This document shows, in pieces, positions 8,909-17,807 of a stretch of DNA of 64,000 nt. The number at the start of each line of letters is the position of its first letter. Within the stretch, counting starts at the first letter, position 1. The DNA comes from an uncultured Clostridia bacterium (lineage in GTDB: Bacteria > Bacillota > Clostridia > Oscillospirales > Acutalibacteraceae), in assembly GCA_937898625.1 (NCBI GenBank), contig CALEJF010000041.1:1-64000 (forward strand), written 5' to 3'. Under the pieces are notes generated by a model, which had not been told where the DNA came from, searched no databases, and saw nothing but the letters and a program-made list of their open reading frames with translations. A program made the position numbers and the translations under genes.

Positions 8909-9718
8909 ATGGAAATTTTAACAGCTCTTCTTGTTGTTGCGGCAGTTGGTCTTATTGCAGGTATCTTACTTGCTGTGGCATCTCACTTCTTTGCAGTGCC
9001 TGAAAATGAAAAGGTAAATGCTGTAAGAGAGTGTCTTCCGGGTGCTAACTGTGGTGCTTGTGGATATGCAGGTTGTGATGCTTATGCCGAAGCAGTTGCA
9101 GAGGGTAAGGCAGAGGCAAATCTTTGTATTCCCGGTGGACCAAGCGTAGCGAGTCAACTTTCAGAAATTTTGGGAGTCGATGTAAGTGTTGGAACACCAA
9201 AAGTTGCTTATGTAAATTGTAGTGGCGACTGTTCAGCAGTTGCACAAAAAGCAGTTTATGATGGTGTTCAGAGCTGTAAAGCAGCATCGATGCTTTACGG
9301 TGGACCATTCTCTTGTAAATTCGGTTGTATCGGTCTTGGCGACTGTGTGGCAGAGTGCCCCGTTGGTGCAATTTCTGTTAAGGATACATTGGCAAGAATT
9401 GACCCTAAAATTTGTATTGCTTGTGGCAAATGTGTAAAAACTTGTCCAAAGGGTGTTATTTCTCTTGTGGGTGAAGATGTTGTTGTTGCAGTTGCTTGCA
9501 GCAATAAAGAAAAGGGCGCAGTTGCCCGTAAAAATTGTATGAATGCTTGTATCGGCTGTAAAAAGTGTGAAAAAACTTGTCAGCACGATGCGATTAAAGT
9601 TATTGATAATCTTGCAGTTATTGATTATGATAAATGTGAGGACTGTGGCGAATGTGCAAAGGTTTGTCCAACAGGCCGTTTAAAGATTGTTGATATGAAG
9701 AACGGAGTTATCGGCTGA
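8909..9718 (+). CDS. rnfB: Rnf complex ferredoxin-type subunit RnfB
   Basis: Electron entry subunit that takes electrons from reduced ferredoxin. One N-terminal membrane helix (residues ~3-24) is followed by the four-cysteine Fe-S domain (ANCGACGYAGC ... LC) and then several ferredoxin-like [4Fe-4S] motifs: CIGLGDCVAECP, CIACGKCVKTCP, CIGCKKCEKTC and CEDCGECAKVCP. The start is the ATG at 8909, with AATAAGGAGG just before it; an in-frame ATG at 8876 lies inside rnfA and lacks a ribosome site. It is the last gene of the six-gene rnf set; the next start is 5 bases downstream. Confidence 0.97.
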   Translation: MEILTALLVVAAVGLIAGILLAVASHFFAVPENEKVNAVRECLPGANCGACGYAGCDAYAEAVAEGKAEANLCIPGGPSVASQLSEILGVDVSVGTPKVAYVNCSGDCSAVAQKAVYDGVQSCKAASMLYGGPFSCKFGCIGLGDCVAECPVGAISVKDTLARIDPKICIACGKCVKTCPKGVISLVGEDVVVAVACSNKEKGAVARKNCMNACIGCKKCEKTCQHDAIKVIDNLAVIDYDKCEDCGECAKVCPTGRLKIVDMKNGVIG

Positions 9719-9722
9719 TTTT

Positions 9723-10121
9723 ATGAAGAATAATTCTGAAAAAAATCAAAAAAGACGAAATGATATAATCCTTGCTGCCGCTATTTTAATAATAGCGGTG
9801 GCTTCCATTTTGTTTATTAATGCCAATAAACAAAATGGCGGTTTGGTAGTTGTGAAAATTGACGGGGTTGAAAAATATAGTTATTCTCTTACGGAAAACA
9901 CAACTCAGGAAATAATAACAGGTGAAAATGGTGAATTCACTAATACTCTTGTAATTAAAGATGGTAAAGCATCTGTTTCAACTGCTAATTGTCCCGATAA
10001 AATCTGTGTAGGTCATAGGGAAATCTCATTTGTAGGCGAAACTATTGTTTGTTTACCTCATAAGGTTGTAATTGAAGTAAAAGCAGATAATGATAATCAG
10101 GATATAGATGTTGTTGTGTAG
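9723..10121 (+). CDS. NusG domain II-containing protein
   Basis: A 132-residue protein with one N-terminal membrane helix (residues ~15-33) and an extracytosolic NusG-domain-II-like fold. The diagnostic stretch is NCPDKICVGHREISFVGET followed by VCLPHKVVIEV. Genes of this type are repeatedly found beside rnf, Gx-transporter and apbE genes in flavinylation gene clusters, but the molecular role is unknown. It lies 4 bases after rnfB and is probably cotranscribed with it. Confidence 0.88.
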   Translation: MKNNSEKNQKRRNDIILAAAILIIAVASILFINANKQNGGLVVVKIDGVEKYSYSLTENTTQEIITGENGEFTNTLVIKDGKASVSTANCPDKICVGHREISFVGETIVCLPHKVVIEVKADNDNQDIDVVV

Positions 10122-10155
10122 TATAATCAAATGAATGATTTAAAGGAGTGGTGAT

Positions 10156-10656
10156 ATGAAAGAAAAAACTAAAAAAATTGCATTTCTTGGCATCGCCACA
10201 TCAGTTGCCTTGATTTTAGCTTATATTGAGGCGATTTTACCGCCAATATGGACAGCAGTGCCCGGTATTAAAGTAGGTTTACCTAATCTTATTATAATTC
10301 TTGTGCTTTATCGCTATGGATTTAATTACGCAGCACTTGTTTCTGGGGTAAGACTAATAATTGTTTCTATTTTGTTTGGAAATGCTATGACCTTGGCATA
10401 CAGTGTTGCAGGTGCAGTTTTAAGCCTTGCGATTATGGGAATACTGAAAAAGACAGATAAATTTTCAACTGTTGGTGTCAGTATTGCAGGTGCTGTTTCC
10501 CATAACCTAGGTCAGATTATTGTAGCAATTTTTTTGTTTGACACAGTTCAGATAGGCTACTATATGGTTGTACTCGCTATAACAGGAACAATAGCAGGTG
10601 TGTTCATTGGTATCGGCAGTAGCTTATTACTTAAAAGAATAAGTTTGATAAGATAA
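10156..10656 (+). CDS. Gx transporter family (HepT component I-like) membrane protein
   Basis: A 166-residue hydrophobic protein with five to six predicted helices, matching the Gx_transp family once called heptaprenyl diphosphate synthase component I. Typical features are AYIEAILPP, PGIKVGLPNLI and the SGVRLII / AGAVSHNLGQI stretches. Known context: the family travels with NusG-II and FMN-binding proteins and has been proposed to act in quinone or flavin supply for extracytosolic electron transfer; the exact substrate is unproven. AAAGGAGTGG precedes the ATG. Confidence 0.88.
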   Translation: MKEKTKKIAFLGIATSVALILAYIEAILPPIWTAVPGIKVGLPNLIIILVLYRYGFNYAALVSGVRLIIVSILFGNAMTLAYSVAGAVLSLAIMGILKKTDKFSTVGVSIAGAVSHNLGQIIVAIFLFDTVQIGYYMVVLAITGTIAGVFIGIGSSLLLKRISLIR

Positions 10657-10688
10657 TAACAAAATAATTTCAAATATATAAGTCATAG

Positions 10689-10719
10689 TTGACATTGTGT
10701 GGATTATTTGTAATAATAT
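10689..10719 (+). promoter_or_regulatory. Promoter of the repeat lipoprotein gene
   Basis: TTGACA at 10689-10694 with TAATAA at 10711 (16-base spacer) or TAATAT at 10714. It gives the lipoprotein its own promoter inside the redox block. Confidence 0.55.
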
Positions 10720-10764
10720 AAATTGGATAAAATCCGAAATATAAAACAAAAGGAGAAACTCATA

Positions 10765-11775
10765 ATGAAAAAGATTCTCAGTATAGCTCTTGCAGTAGTA
10801 ATGCTTTTCGCGGTTGTTGCTCTTGCGGGTTGCTCAAAAGACCCGGTGCAGGACGACAATACAGCTACAACACTTAAATTCGGACTTGGTGTAGTTGCTA
10901 ACTATGGCGAAGCTAAGGGAACAACAGGTGAATTCCTTGCTACAGCAGTTGCGGTTCTTCTTGATGGCGATAAAATTGCAGCTATCGACCTTGATACAAT
11001 GCAGATTAAACCAACATGGACAGAAGACGGCAAGAAAAATGCAGTTGAAGATTTAAGAACAAAATATGACCTTGGTAAAGATTATGGTATGGGCGGAAAC
11101 CCATATGCACAAGACCTTAATGGTGACGGCAAAGTTCTTGAGTGGAACGAACAGGCAGATGCTTTTATGAAAACTGCAACAGGCAAAACTCTTGCAGAAG
11201 TTAAAGCTTTTGTAGCTGAAGACGGTTACACAAAGGGTGACCTTGCAACAGCAGGTTGCACAGTTAATGTTGCAGACCTTGTGAAGGCTCTTGAAAAAGC
11301 AGTTGCAAATGCAGCTGATTCAAATGCAAAAGCAGACAACAAGCTTAAAATCGCTCTTGTTACATCGGACCACGATAGCAAGGATGCTACTGACGAAGCA
11401 GATGGTGTTCAGGCTTATGATGTTACAATCTCAGCTGTTGTTACAGATAAAGACGGTAAGGTTGTAGTTGCTAAGACTGACTGTGTACAGAGCAAGATGA
11501 CATTCAACACTAAAGGTGAAGCAACTTATGATGCAAAGGCAGAAGTTAAGACAAAGCTTGAACTTGGCAAAGACTATGGTATGAGTGCTTATGGTAAGGT
11601 TGAGTGGAACGAACAGGCTGCTGCATTCGATAAGACTCTTGTAGGTAAAACAGCTGCTGATTTCGCAGCATTCGTAGGTGCTGACGGATATGCAACAGGT
11701 GAAGTAGCAACAGCAGGTTGTACAGTTCTTGTTGACGATATGGTTAAGGCTGCTGAAATTGCTGCAAAAGCATAA
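10765..11775 (+). CDS. Repeat lipoprotein, PplA/Cad-like, candidate flavoprotein
   Basis: Lipoprotein of 336 residues: signal peptide with lipobox LAGC, lipidated Cys23. The body has two copies of one unit, at ~95-180 and ~260-336. Each contains LGKDYGM, EWNEQA.AF, GKT(L/A)A, EDGY or ADGY, and ATAGCTV..(A/D)D(L/M)VKA. This unit resembles Listeria PplA and the enterococcal cAD1-precursor lipoproteins, which are surface flavoproteins modified by ApbE. AGCT (Thr166, Thr320) sits where FMN_bind proteins carry SGAT, so those threonines are candidate FMN sites; that is inference. AAAGGAG precedes the ATG at 10765. apbE follows immediately after a terminator, in keeping with the role. Confidence 0.75.
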   Translation: MKKILSIALAVVMLFAVVALAGCSKDPVQDDNTATTLKFGLGVVANYGEAKGTTGEFLATAVAVLLDGDKIAAIDLDTMQIKPTWTEDGKKNAVEDLRTKYDLGKDYGMGGNPYAQDLNGDGKVLEWNEQADAFMKTATGKTLAEVKAFVAEDGYTKGDLATAGCTVNVADLVKALEKAVANAADSNAKADNKLKIALVTSDHDSKDATDEADGVQAYDVTISAVVTDKDGKVVVAKTDCVQSKMTFNTKGEATYDAKAEVKTKLELGKDYGMSAYGKVEWNEQAAAFDKTLVGKTAADFAAFVGADGYATGEVATAGCTVLVDDMVKAAEIAAKA

Positions 11776-11794
11776 TTTAGCTTATTAAAAATTC

Positions 11795-11824
11795 GGGGAT
11801 GTTGTTTTTCAACATCCCTTTTAA
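11795..11824 (+). terminator. Rho-independent terminator
   Basis: GGGATGTTG / CAACATCCC perfect stem with T-rich loop and trailing T run, between the lipoprotein gene and apbE. Partial read-through could set the lipoprotein:ApbE ratio. Confidence 0.85.
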
Positions 11825-11862
11825 ATTATTACATAAAATGTATTACTTAAGGTGGTGTTAAA

Positions 11863-12924
11863 ATGAAAAAGTATATATCTGTTGCAATTGCATTTGTTAT
11901 GACTATAATGTTGTTTACATCTTGTGAAACAGAGCCTAAAAAGACAAAATTCAGTACACATTACTTTGATTATTTTGACACTGCCACAACCATTATCGGT
12001 TATGAGGAAACACAGGAAGATTTTGATGAAACCTGCCAAGAAATAACAACCCTTTTAAATGAATATCATCGTCTTTATACTATCTACAACCGATATGAAG
12101 GCATAAACAACCTTGTAACAATCAATGACCTTGTTGACGGTAAGCATACCGTGGTAACAGTTGACAGAAGAATAATTGATATGCTTACCTTTGCCAAGGA
12201 TATGTACCATAAAACCAATGGTAATGTAAATATTGCAATGGGTAGTGTGCTTAGAATATGGCATATTTATCGTAATGACGGACTTGATGACCCCTTAAAT
12301 GCACAATTGCCACCGATGGAAAAATTGCAAGAGGCGTCAAAACACACCAATATTGAAGATTTGATTATTGATGCAGAAAACAATACTGTTTTTCTTGCAG
12401 ACCCCGAAATGAGTCTCGATGTGGGTGCAATTGCAAAGGGTTATGCTGTTGAGGAAATCGCAAAACACCTTGAATCAAAGGGGATTACAGGATACATTCT
12501 CAATGTTGGCGGAAATGTGCGTACAATAGGAATGGCAGGTAGCGAAAAGTGGAAGGTGGGAATAGAAAATCCCGATACAGATAATAAAAATAAACCATTT
12601 ATTTCATATCTTAAACTTTCCGGTGAATCAGTTGTAACAAGTGGCTCATATCAGCGTTTTTATGTAGTTAACGGAAAAGAATATCATCATATTATTGACC
12701 CTCAGACTTTGATGCCCGGAACAAAATATCGTTCCGTATCAGTTGTAACCGACGATTCGGGTTTGGGTGATGCTATGTCAACAGCCATTTTCATTATGGA
12801 TTATGAAGAGGGCAAAAAACTTGTTGAGTCCACAGAAGGCACCGAAGCTATGTGGGTTTTGCATGATGGTACTCAACTCTATTCATCAGGCTTTGAGTCA
12901 TATACTTTTGAGTATAATCAATAA
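11863..12924 (+). CDS. apbE: FAD:protein FMN transferase ApbE
   Basis: Lipoprotein (LFTSC lipobox, Cys20) of 353 residues that transfers FMN from FAD to a threonine of target proteins outside the membrane. ApbE hallmarks: FDYFDTATTI near the N-terminus, SLDVGAIAKGYAVEEI, LNVGGNVRTIG, and Mg/FAD residues in TSGSYQRFY, YHHIIDP.T..P and GLGDAMSTAIFIM. Likely clients within 7 kb are RnfG (Thr145, perhaps Thr370), RnfD (Thr154) and the repeat lipoprotein. GGTGGTG precedes the ATG; a terminator follows the stop. Confidence 0.96.
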   Translation: MKKYISVAIAFVMTIMLFTSCETEPKKTKFSTHYFDYFDTATTIIGYEETQEDFDETCQEITTLLNEYHRLYTIYNRYEGINNLVTINDLVDGKHTVVTVDRRIIDMLTFAKDMYHKTNGNVNIAMGSVLRIWHIYRNDGLDDPLNAQLPPMEKLQEASKHTNIEDLIIDAENNTVFLADPEMSLDVGAIAKGYAVEEIAKHLESKGITGYILNVGGNVRTIGMAGSEKWKVGIENPDTDNKNKPFISYLKLSGESVVTSGSYQRFYVVNGKEYHHIIDPQTLMPGTKYRSVSVVTDDSGLGDAMSTAIFIMDYEEGKKLVESTEGTEAMWVLHDGTQLYSSGFESYTFEYNQ

Positions 12925-12933
12925 TTTAAAAAA

Positions 12934-12975
12934 ATATCTCCTTGTCAGAATTATGGTAAGGGGATTTTTTTTCTA
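12934..12975 (+). terminator. Rho-independent terminator
   Basis: ATCTCCTT / AAGGGGAT stem with a run of eight T closes the redox block. Confidence 0.8.
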
Positions 12976-13017
12976 ATAATCAGTTTTTTTATTAGTGTTT
13001 ATGAATTCTTTTTTCTA

Positions 13018-13047
13018 TTGACAAAATATGTATGAAAAATGTATAAT
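13018..13047 (+). promoter_or_regulatory. Promoter of the SDR gene pair
   Basis: TTGACA, 18-base spacer, TATAAT: both hexamers perfect, 36 bases before the first ATG. Confidence 0.85.
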
Positions 13048-13083
13048 TAATGTGTATGAATTAAAATATATGGGGGTATTCCT

Positions 13084-14595
13084 ATGCAGAAAAAAACCGT
13101 AGCTCTTACGGGTTCATCAGGTACAATGGGATGGGCAGGATTTAAAGAGCTTTACGCAAAAAAGGATAAGTTCAACATTGTTGTTCTTAACCGTGACAGT
13201 AAGAAAAATCGTGAAAAGTTTGCAGCTTATGAAAATGACCCTGCAGTTAAACTTGTTTGGGGTGACCTTACTAATTACGAAGATGTTCTCGAAATGGTAA
13301 CTGGTGCAGACTATGTTCTTCATGTTGGTGGTATGGTTTCTCCTGCTGCTGACTATTATCCTGTAAAGACACAAAAGACAAATGTATCTGCTGCACAGAA
13401 CATTGTTAACGCTGTTAAGGCACAGCCAAATCCTGATGCTGTTAAGGTTGTATACATAGGAACAGTTGCTGAAACAGGTGACAGAAATGCTCCTATTCAT
13501 TGGGGTAGAACAGGTGACCCGCTTAAAGTAAGCGTTTATGACCACTACGCTATCTCTAAGATTAAAGCTGAAGCAGTTTTTGCTGAATCCGGCCTTAAAT
13601 ATTGGGTTTCACTCCGTCAGTCAGGTATCCTTTATCCAGCAATTCTTAAAAACCTTGAACCTATTATGTATCATGTGCCGATTAATGGTGTTCTTGAATG
13701 GGCAACTGTTGAAGATTCAGGTCGTCTTCTTGCAAATGTTTGTGGTGACGATATTCCTGAAGAATTCTGGAGAAACTTCTACAACATCGGTTCAGGTGAA
13801 GAATACAGAATTACAAACTTTGAGTTTGAGGACCTTCTTCTTGGTACACTCGGACTTGGTTCACCTAAAAAACTTTTTGACCCACACTGGTTTACAACTC
13901 GTAACTTCCACGGTCAGTGGTATTATGACGGTGATAAACTTGAAGAATATTGCCATTTCCGTGCTAATATTCCTGTTAAGCAGTACTTCAAGAGCATGAT
14001 GAACAAGGTTGAAGGTTACTATAAACTTGCTTTCCTTGCAAAGCCTTTTGCTCCAATACTTAAAAATCTTTGGATGAAGAAAATTGCAGAAACTCCTGAA
14101 TATGGTACACTTTGGTGGGCAGCAAATAAAGTTGATGTAAGAATGAAAGCTTACTACGGCAGTATGGAAGAATATGAAAAACTTCCAAGAAGCTGGGACG
14201 ATTTTGAAGTTATTATTCCATCAAAGAAAACAACAGCTGATGATGTTGTAGTTCTTGACCATGGTTATGACGAAACAAAACCATTTGACTCTCTTACTCT
14301 TGAAGATTTGCAGAAAGCAGCAGAGTTTAGAGGCGGTAAGTGTCTTGCAACAGAAATTGTTGATATGTACACGCCTGTTAAATGGGTGAGTGCAAGAGGT
14401 AATGAGTTTGAAATGTCACCTAACCTTGTACTCAAAGGCGGTCATTGGTGTCCTCAGGAACTTCCTTGGCCTTGGAACTATGACGAAGAAGCAAGAATCA
14501 ACCCATTCTTTGCTCAGGTTTGGGACCGTAAGGGCGAAAACAATGTATTTGGTCCTGAAATCTTTGATAACTTTAAGGAGAAGGTAACAGAATGA
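13084..14595 (+). CDS. NAD-dependent epimerase/dehydratase with C-terminal finger-like domain
   Basis: Extended short-chain dehydrogenase. The Rossmann start is VALTGSSGTMGWAG (residues ~6-19), followed by GDLTNYEDV and the catalytic YAISK (Tyr..Lys) near residue 155; the substrate is unknown. The SDR part fills about 330 residues. The last ~100 residues (FRGGKCLATEIVDMYTPVKW ... GGHWCPQ) look like the treble-clef repeat GGKCLS..Y.....L.W.C..GH.W......GSWCP.C, but most of its zinc-binding Cys/His are replaced. So this is an SDR fused to a decayed zinc-finger module. It overlaps the next SDR gene by four bases; the two products may work together. Confidence 0.82.
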   Translation: MQKKTVALTGSSGTMGWAGFKELYAKKDKFNIVVLNRDSKKNREKFAAYENDPAVKLVWGDLTNYEDVLEMVTGADYVLHVGGMVSPAADYYPVKTQKTNVSAAQNIVNAVKAQPNPDAVKVVYIGTVAETGDRNAPIHWGRTGDPLKVSVYDHYAISKIKAEAVFAESGLKYWVSLRQSGILYPAILKNLEPIMYHVPINGVLEWATVEDSGRLLANVCGDDIPEEFWRNFYNIGSGEEYRITNFEFEDLLLGTLGLGSPKKLFDPHWFTTRNFHGQWYYDGDKLEEYCHFRANIPVKQYFKSMMNKVEGYYKLAFLAKPFAPILKNLWMKKIAETPEYGTLWWAANKVDVRMKAYYGSMEEYEKLPRSWDDFEVIIPSKKTTADDVVVLDHGYDETKPFDSLTLEDLQKAAEFRGGKCLATEIVDMYTPVKWVSARGNEFEMSPNLVLKGGHWCPQELPWPWNYDEEARINPFFAQVWDRKGENNVFGPEIFDNFKEKVTE

Positions 14596-15611
14596 AAGTA
14601 TTTATGATTGGCGGTACAGGACTTTTAGGTTGTGAAGCCGCAAGAATATTTATTGAAAGAGGACACGAAGTAACAAGCGTTGCTCTTCCTCCATTGCCTG
14701 AAGGTGCTCCAATTCCAAAGGAAATGAAATTGGAATTCTGCAATATTTATGAAAAGTCAGATGACGAAATCCGTGAAATGTTAAAAGGTCACGATTGTTT
14801 CGTTTTTGCAGCGGGTATTGACGAAAGAGTTGAATTCCCTGCACCTGTTTATGATGCATATTACAAATATAACATTCAGCCACTTGAGAGAATTCTTCCT
14901 CTCTGTAAAGAGGTTGGTATGAAGAGTGCAGTAGTTCTTGGTTCATACTTTGCTTATCTTGCAAAGGAAAGACCTGATATGAAACTTACTGAAAAGCATC
15001 CTTATATCAGAAGCCGTATTGACCAGGAAAATGTTGCATTCTCATATGCTGATGAAAACTTTGATGTGGCAGTTCTTGAACTTCCATACATTTTCGGCAC
15101 ACAGCCGGGCAGAAAGCCTGTTTGGGTTATCCTTATTGAGCAAATTAAGAGAATGGATAAACTTCCGTTCACAATGTATCCGGGTGGCGGTACAGCAATG
15201 CTTACAGTTCGTCAGGTTGGCGAAGTAATCGTTGGTGCTGCTGAAAAATCAAAGGGTGCAAAGGCTTGGCCTATCAGTATGTATAACCTTACTTGGAAAG
15301 AATTCCTTAAAATCGTTTATGCTGCAAGAGGTATGGGCGAAAATCGTAAGATTATCTCTGTTGCTCCTTGGATGATGCGTATGGGTCTTGGCGGAGTTAA
15401 AAAAGAATATGCTGCAAAGGGTATTGAAAGCGGTATTGATGTTGACGGACTTGCAGATATTATGGATGTAAATCTCTTCATTGATGACAAATATTCAAAG
15501 GAACTCGGTGCAACTCCTGATGATATTAAATCAGCGATTTTTGATTCAATTAAAGTATCACAAGCATCTTATGACGGCAAGGTTAAACTCCTTGAAATGA
15601 AAGGCGAATAA
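14592..15611 (+). CDS. NAD-dependent epimerase/dehydratase family protein
   Basis: A 339-residue atypical SDR. The nucleotide motif is MIGGTGLLGCEAARIF at the N-terminus; the usual YxxxK catalytic pair is not obvious (SYFAYLAKERP may fill that place), as in atypical NmrA-like members. It overlaps the upstream SDR gene by ATGA and was probably translated with it, which suggests a two-enzyme or heteromeric system on an unidentified substrate. A terminator follows. Confidence 0.82.
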   Translation: MKVFMIGGTGLLGCEAARIFIERGHEVTSVALPPLPEGAPIPKEMKLEFCNIYEKSDDEIREMLKGHDCFVFAAGIDERVEFPAPVYDAYYKYNIQPLERILPLCKEVGMKSAVVLGSYFAYLAKERPDMKLTEKHPYIRSRIDQENVAFSYADENFDVAVLELPYIFGTQPGRKPVWVILIEQIKRMDKLPFTMYPGGGTAMLTVRQVGEVIVGAAEKSKGAKAWPISMYNLTWKEFLKIVYAARGMGENRKIISVAPWMMRMGLGGVKKEYAAKGIESGIDVDGLADIMDVNLFIDDKYSKELGATPDDIKSAIFDSIKVSQASYDGKVKLLEMKGE

Positions 15612-15627
15612 TCCTTCTACAAATTAT

Positions 15628-15659
15628 AAATCCCATCGGAAATCGGTGGGATTTTTTTA
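15628..15659 (+). terminator. Rho-independent terminator
   Basis: AAATCCCATCG / CGGTGGGATTT stem (one G-U pair) then seven T. Confidence 0.88.
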
Positions 15660-15688
15660 TTGAAAAATACTTCCGTATAATATATACT
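15660..15688 (+). promoter_or_regulatory. Promoter of the EEP phosphodiesterase gene
   Basis: TTGAAA, 17-base spacer, TATACT, immediately after the preceding terminator. Confidence 0.65.
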
Positions 15689-15711
15689 TGTATTGAAAGG
15701 TAGGGATTATT

Positions 15712-16800
15712 ATGGCAAATCAAAAGGCTTTTAAAAAGGTTATTAAGATTATTATATGCATTCTTCTTGTATTGTTAATTGCCGTAGGCGGATATTTAGG
15801 TTATGTTTTGCTCAGTTATTCGCGAATTGACGATAATCAAAAGATTACGCCAATAAAGACAGGGGAAGATGTGACTGTTAAATTAGGTGAGAACTATAAA
15901 ATATTAACACAGAATATCGGCTTTGGAGCTTATACACAGGATTTCACATTCTTTATGGATGGTGGCACGCAAAGTTGGGCAGAGAGTGAAGAAAGCGTTA
16001 TGGAATGTATAGCAAAAGCAGGAAATATAGCAGAATCCCTTAATCCTGACTTTATACTTTTTCAAGAGGTTGATTTTGATTCAACTCGCAGTTACCATAT
16101 AAATCAGCGGGAAATCCTTGAAAACCGCTTTAAAACTTATTCAAGTGCTTTTGCTGTAAACTATGACTCTGCATTTTTAATGTATCCGTTTACAGAACCC
16201 CACGGAGCATCAAAAGCAGGTATTCTGACTTTAAGTAAGTTTAATATTTCATCTTCAATAAGACGCAGTTTGCCAATTTCTGAAGGTGTAAGTAAATTTT
16301 TGGACCTTGATAGGTGCTATTCTGTTTCAAGAGTCCCTGTTGAAAACGGAAAAGAACTTGTGATATATAATGTGCATCTTTCAGCATACGGTGGTAGCGA
16401 TGAAATTAGGACTGCACAGATGACAATGCTTTTCAATGATATGAAATCAGAGTACGAAAAGGGAAATTATTGTGTTTGTGGTGGCGACTTTAACCACGAT
16501 TTCACAGGAGATTCCACTCAAAAATTAAATGGTGGACAAAAAGTTGACTTCGGTTGGGCACAGCCATTCCCTACAGACCTTTTGCCCGATTGTATCAACA
16601 GATGCACAAATTATAAGGGTGAGTCACTAATACCTACTTGCAGAAATTGTGATATACCTTACAAAGAAGGCAATTTCACAATTATTGTTGACGGCTTTTT
16701 AGTGACAGATAATGTTGAAACAGTGATTGTTGAGAATGTTAAAACGGACTTTGTATACTCTGACCATAATCCTGTTGTTATGGAGTTTAAGTTAAAGTAA
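15712..16800 (+). CDS. Membrane-anchored endonuclease/exonuclease/phosphatase-family protein
   Basis: EEP-superfamily phosphodiesterase of 362 residues, held by one N-terminal helix (residues ~10-32) with the catalytic domain outside. Family motifs in order: TQNIGFG (Asn), FQEVDFDS (metal-binding Glu), IYNVHLSAYGG (His), CGGDFNHD (GDFN) and SDHNPVVMEF (general base SDH). The superfamily includes neutral sphingomyelinases, inositol phosphatases and nucleases; a secreted form is more likely to act on phospholipids or phosphosugars than on DNA (inference). GAAAGGTAGGG precedes the ATG. The aldo/keto reductase follows 13 bases later. Confidence 0.88.
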   Translation: MANQKAFKKVIKIIICILLVLLIAVGGYLGYVLLSYSRIDDNQKITPIKTGEDVTVKLGENYKILTQNIGFGAYTQDFTFFMDGGTQSWAESEESVMECIAKAGNIAESLNPDFILFQEVDFDSTRSYHINQREILENRFKTYSSAFAVNYDSAFLMYPFTEPHGASKAGILTLSKFNISSSIRRSLPISEGVSKFLDLDRCYSVSRVPVENGKELVIYNVHLSAYGGSDEIRTAQMTMLFNDMKSEYEKGNYCVCGGDFNHDFTGDSTQKLNGGQKVDFGWAQPFPTDLLPDCINRCTNYKGESLIPTCRNCDIPYKEGNFTIIVDGFLVTDNVETVIVENVKTDFVYSDHNPVVMEFKLK

Positions 16801-16813
16801 GTGAGGATTTACT

Positions 16814-17725
16814 ATGTATAAAATTGAACTTGGTAAAAGTGTCTTGCAGGTGCCGACTATTGCAGTCGGTTGTATGCGAATAAGCGATATGAGTGAAAAA
16901 GAGGTATCGGCTTTTGTGGACACTGCACTCAGTTTTGGTGCTAACTTTTTTGACCACGCAGATATTTACGGCGGTGGCAAAAGTGAAGAAGTTTTTGGAA
17001 AAGCAATCAAGTCTTTAAACAGAGAAGATTTGATAATTCAGACAAAATGTGGTATCCGTAAAGGTCAGTTTGACTTTTCCTATGACCATATTGTCAATTC
17101 AGTTGACGGTAGCCTTAAAAGGCTTGGCACGGACTATATCGATGTGCTGTTGCTACATCGTCCTGACGCACTTATGGAGCCTGAAGAAGTCGCAAGAGCA
17201 TTCGACCACCTGAAATTATCGGGTAAAGTACGCAATTTCGGTGTTTCAAACCAAAATCCATATCAAATGCAACTCTTACAGAATTCAATGGATATGCCGA
17301 TTTGTGCAAATCAGTTGCAGTTTGGTATTATGCACACACCAATGATTCAGTCAGGCATCAATGTTAATATGTATAATGAATCAGGTGTTAACCGTGATGG
17401 TGGAGTCCTTGATTTCTGCCGACTTAACAACATTACAATTCAGCCATGGTCACCAATGCAGTATGGTTTCTTCAAAGGTTGTTTTATTGATAATGAAAAA
17501 TTCCCTGAACTCAACAACACAATGGAAAAAATTGCAGAAAAATATGGTGTTTCCAAGACAACTCTCGCATTTGCTTGGATTTTACGCCATCCTGCAAAGA
17601 TGCAACCTATAACAGGAACAACGAATCTTACACGGCTTGAAGATTGTTTGAAATCAGCAGATGTGAAACTTACTCGTGAAGAATGGTACGAAATTTACCG
17701 TGCAGCGGGGAATATGCTGCCATAA
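16814..17725 (+). CDS. Aldo/keto reductase
   Basis: A 303-residue NADP(H)-dependent TIM-barrel oxidoreductase, closest by motif to the YdhF-type group. The catalytic tetrad is visible: Asp and Tyr in FFDHADIYGGGKSE, Lys in IIQTKCG and His in VLLLHRPD. Cofactor-binding loop ITGTTNLTRLEDCL lies near the C-terminus. The substrate is not predictable. It is probably cotranscribed with the EEP gene (13-base gap). Confidence 0.93.
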   Translation: MYKIELGKSVLQVPTIAVGCMRISDMSEKEVSAFVDTALSFGANFFDHADIYGGGKSEEVFGKAIKSLNREDLIIQTKCGIRKGQFDFSYDHIVNSVDGSLKRLGTDYIDVLLLHRPDALMEPEEVARAFDHLKLSGKVRNFGVSNQNPYQMQLLQNSMDMPICANQLQFGIMHTPMIQSGINVNMYNESGVNRDGGVLDFCRLNNITIQPWSPMQYGFFKGCFIDNEKFPELNNTMEKIAEKYGVSKTTLAFAWILRHPAKMQPITGTTNLTRLEDCLKSADVKLTREEWYEIYRAAGNMLP

Positions 17726-17750
17726 GATAACTAAATATTTGTAGTATATC

Positions 17751-17779
17751 TTGAATAAATATAAATTAAACTGTATAAT
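17751..17779 (+). promoter_or_regulatory. Promoter of the ceramidase-like gene
   Basis: TTGAAT, 17-base spacer, TATAAT, about 28 bases before the ATG. Confidence 0.7.
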
Positions 17780-17807
17780 TATGTTATAAATTTATGAGGT
17801 GATATGT

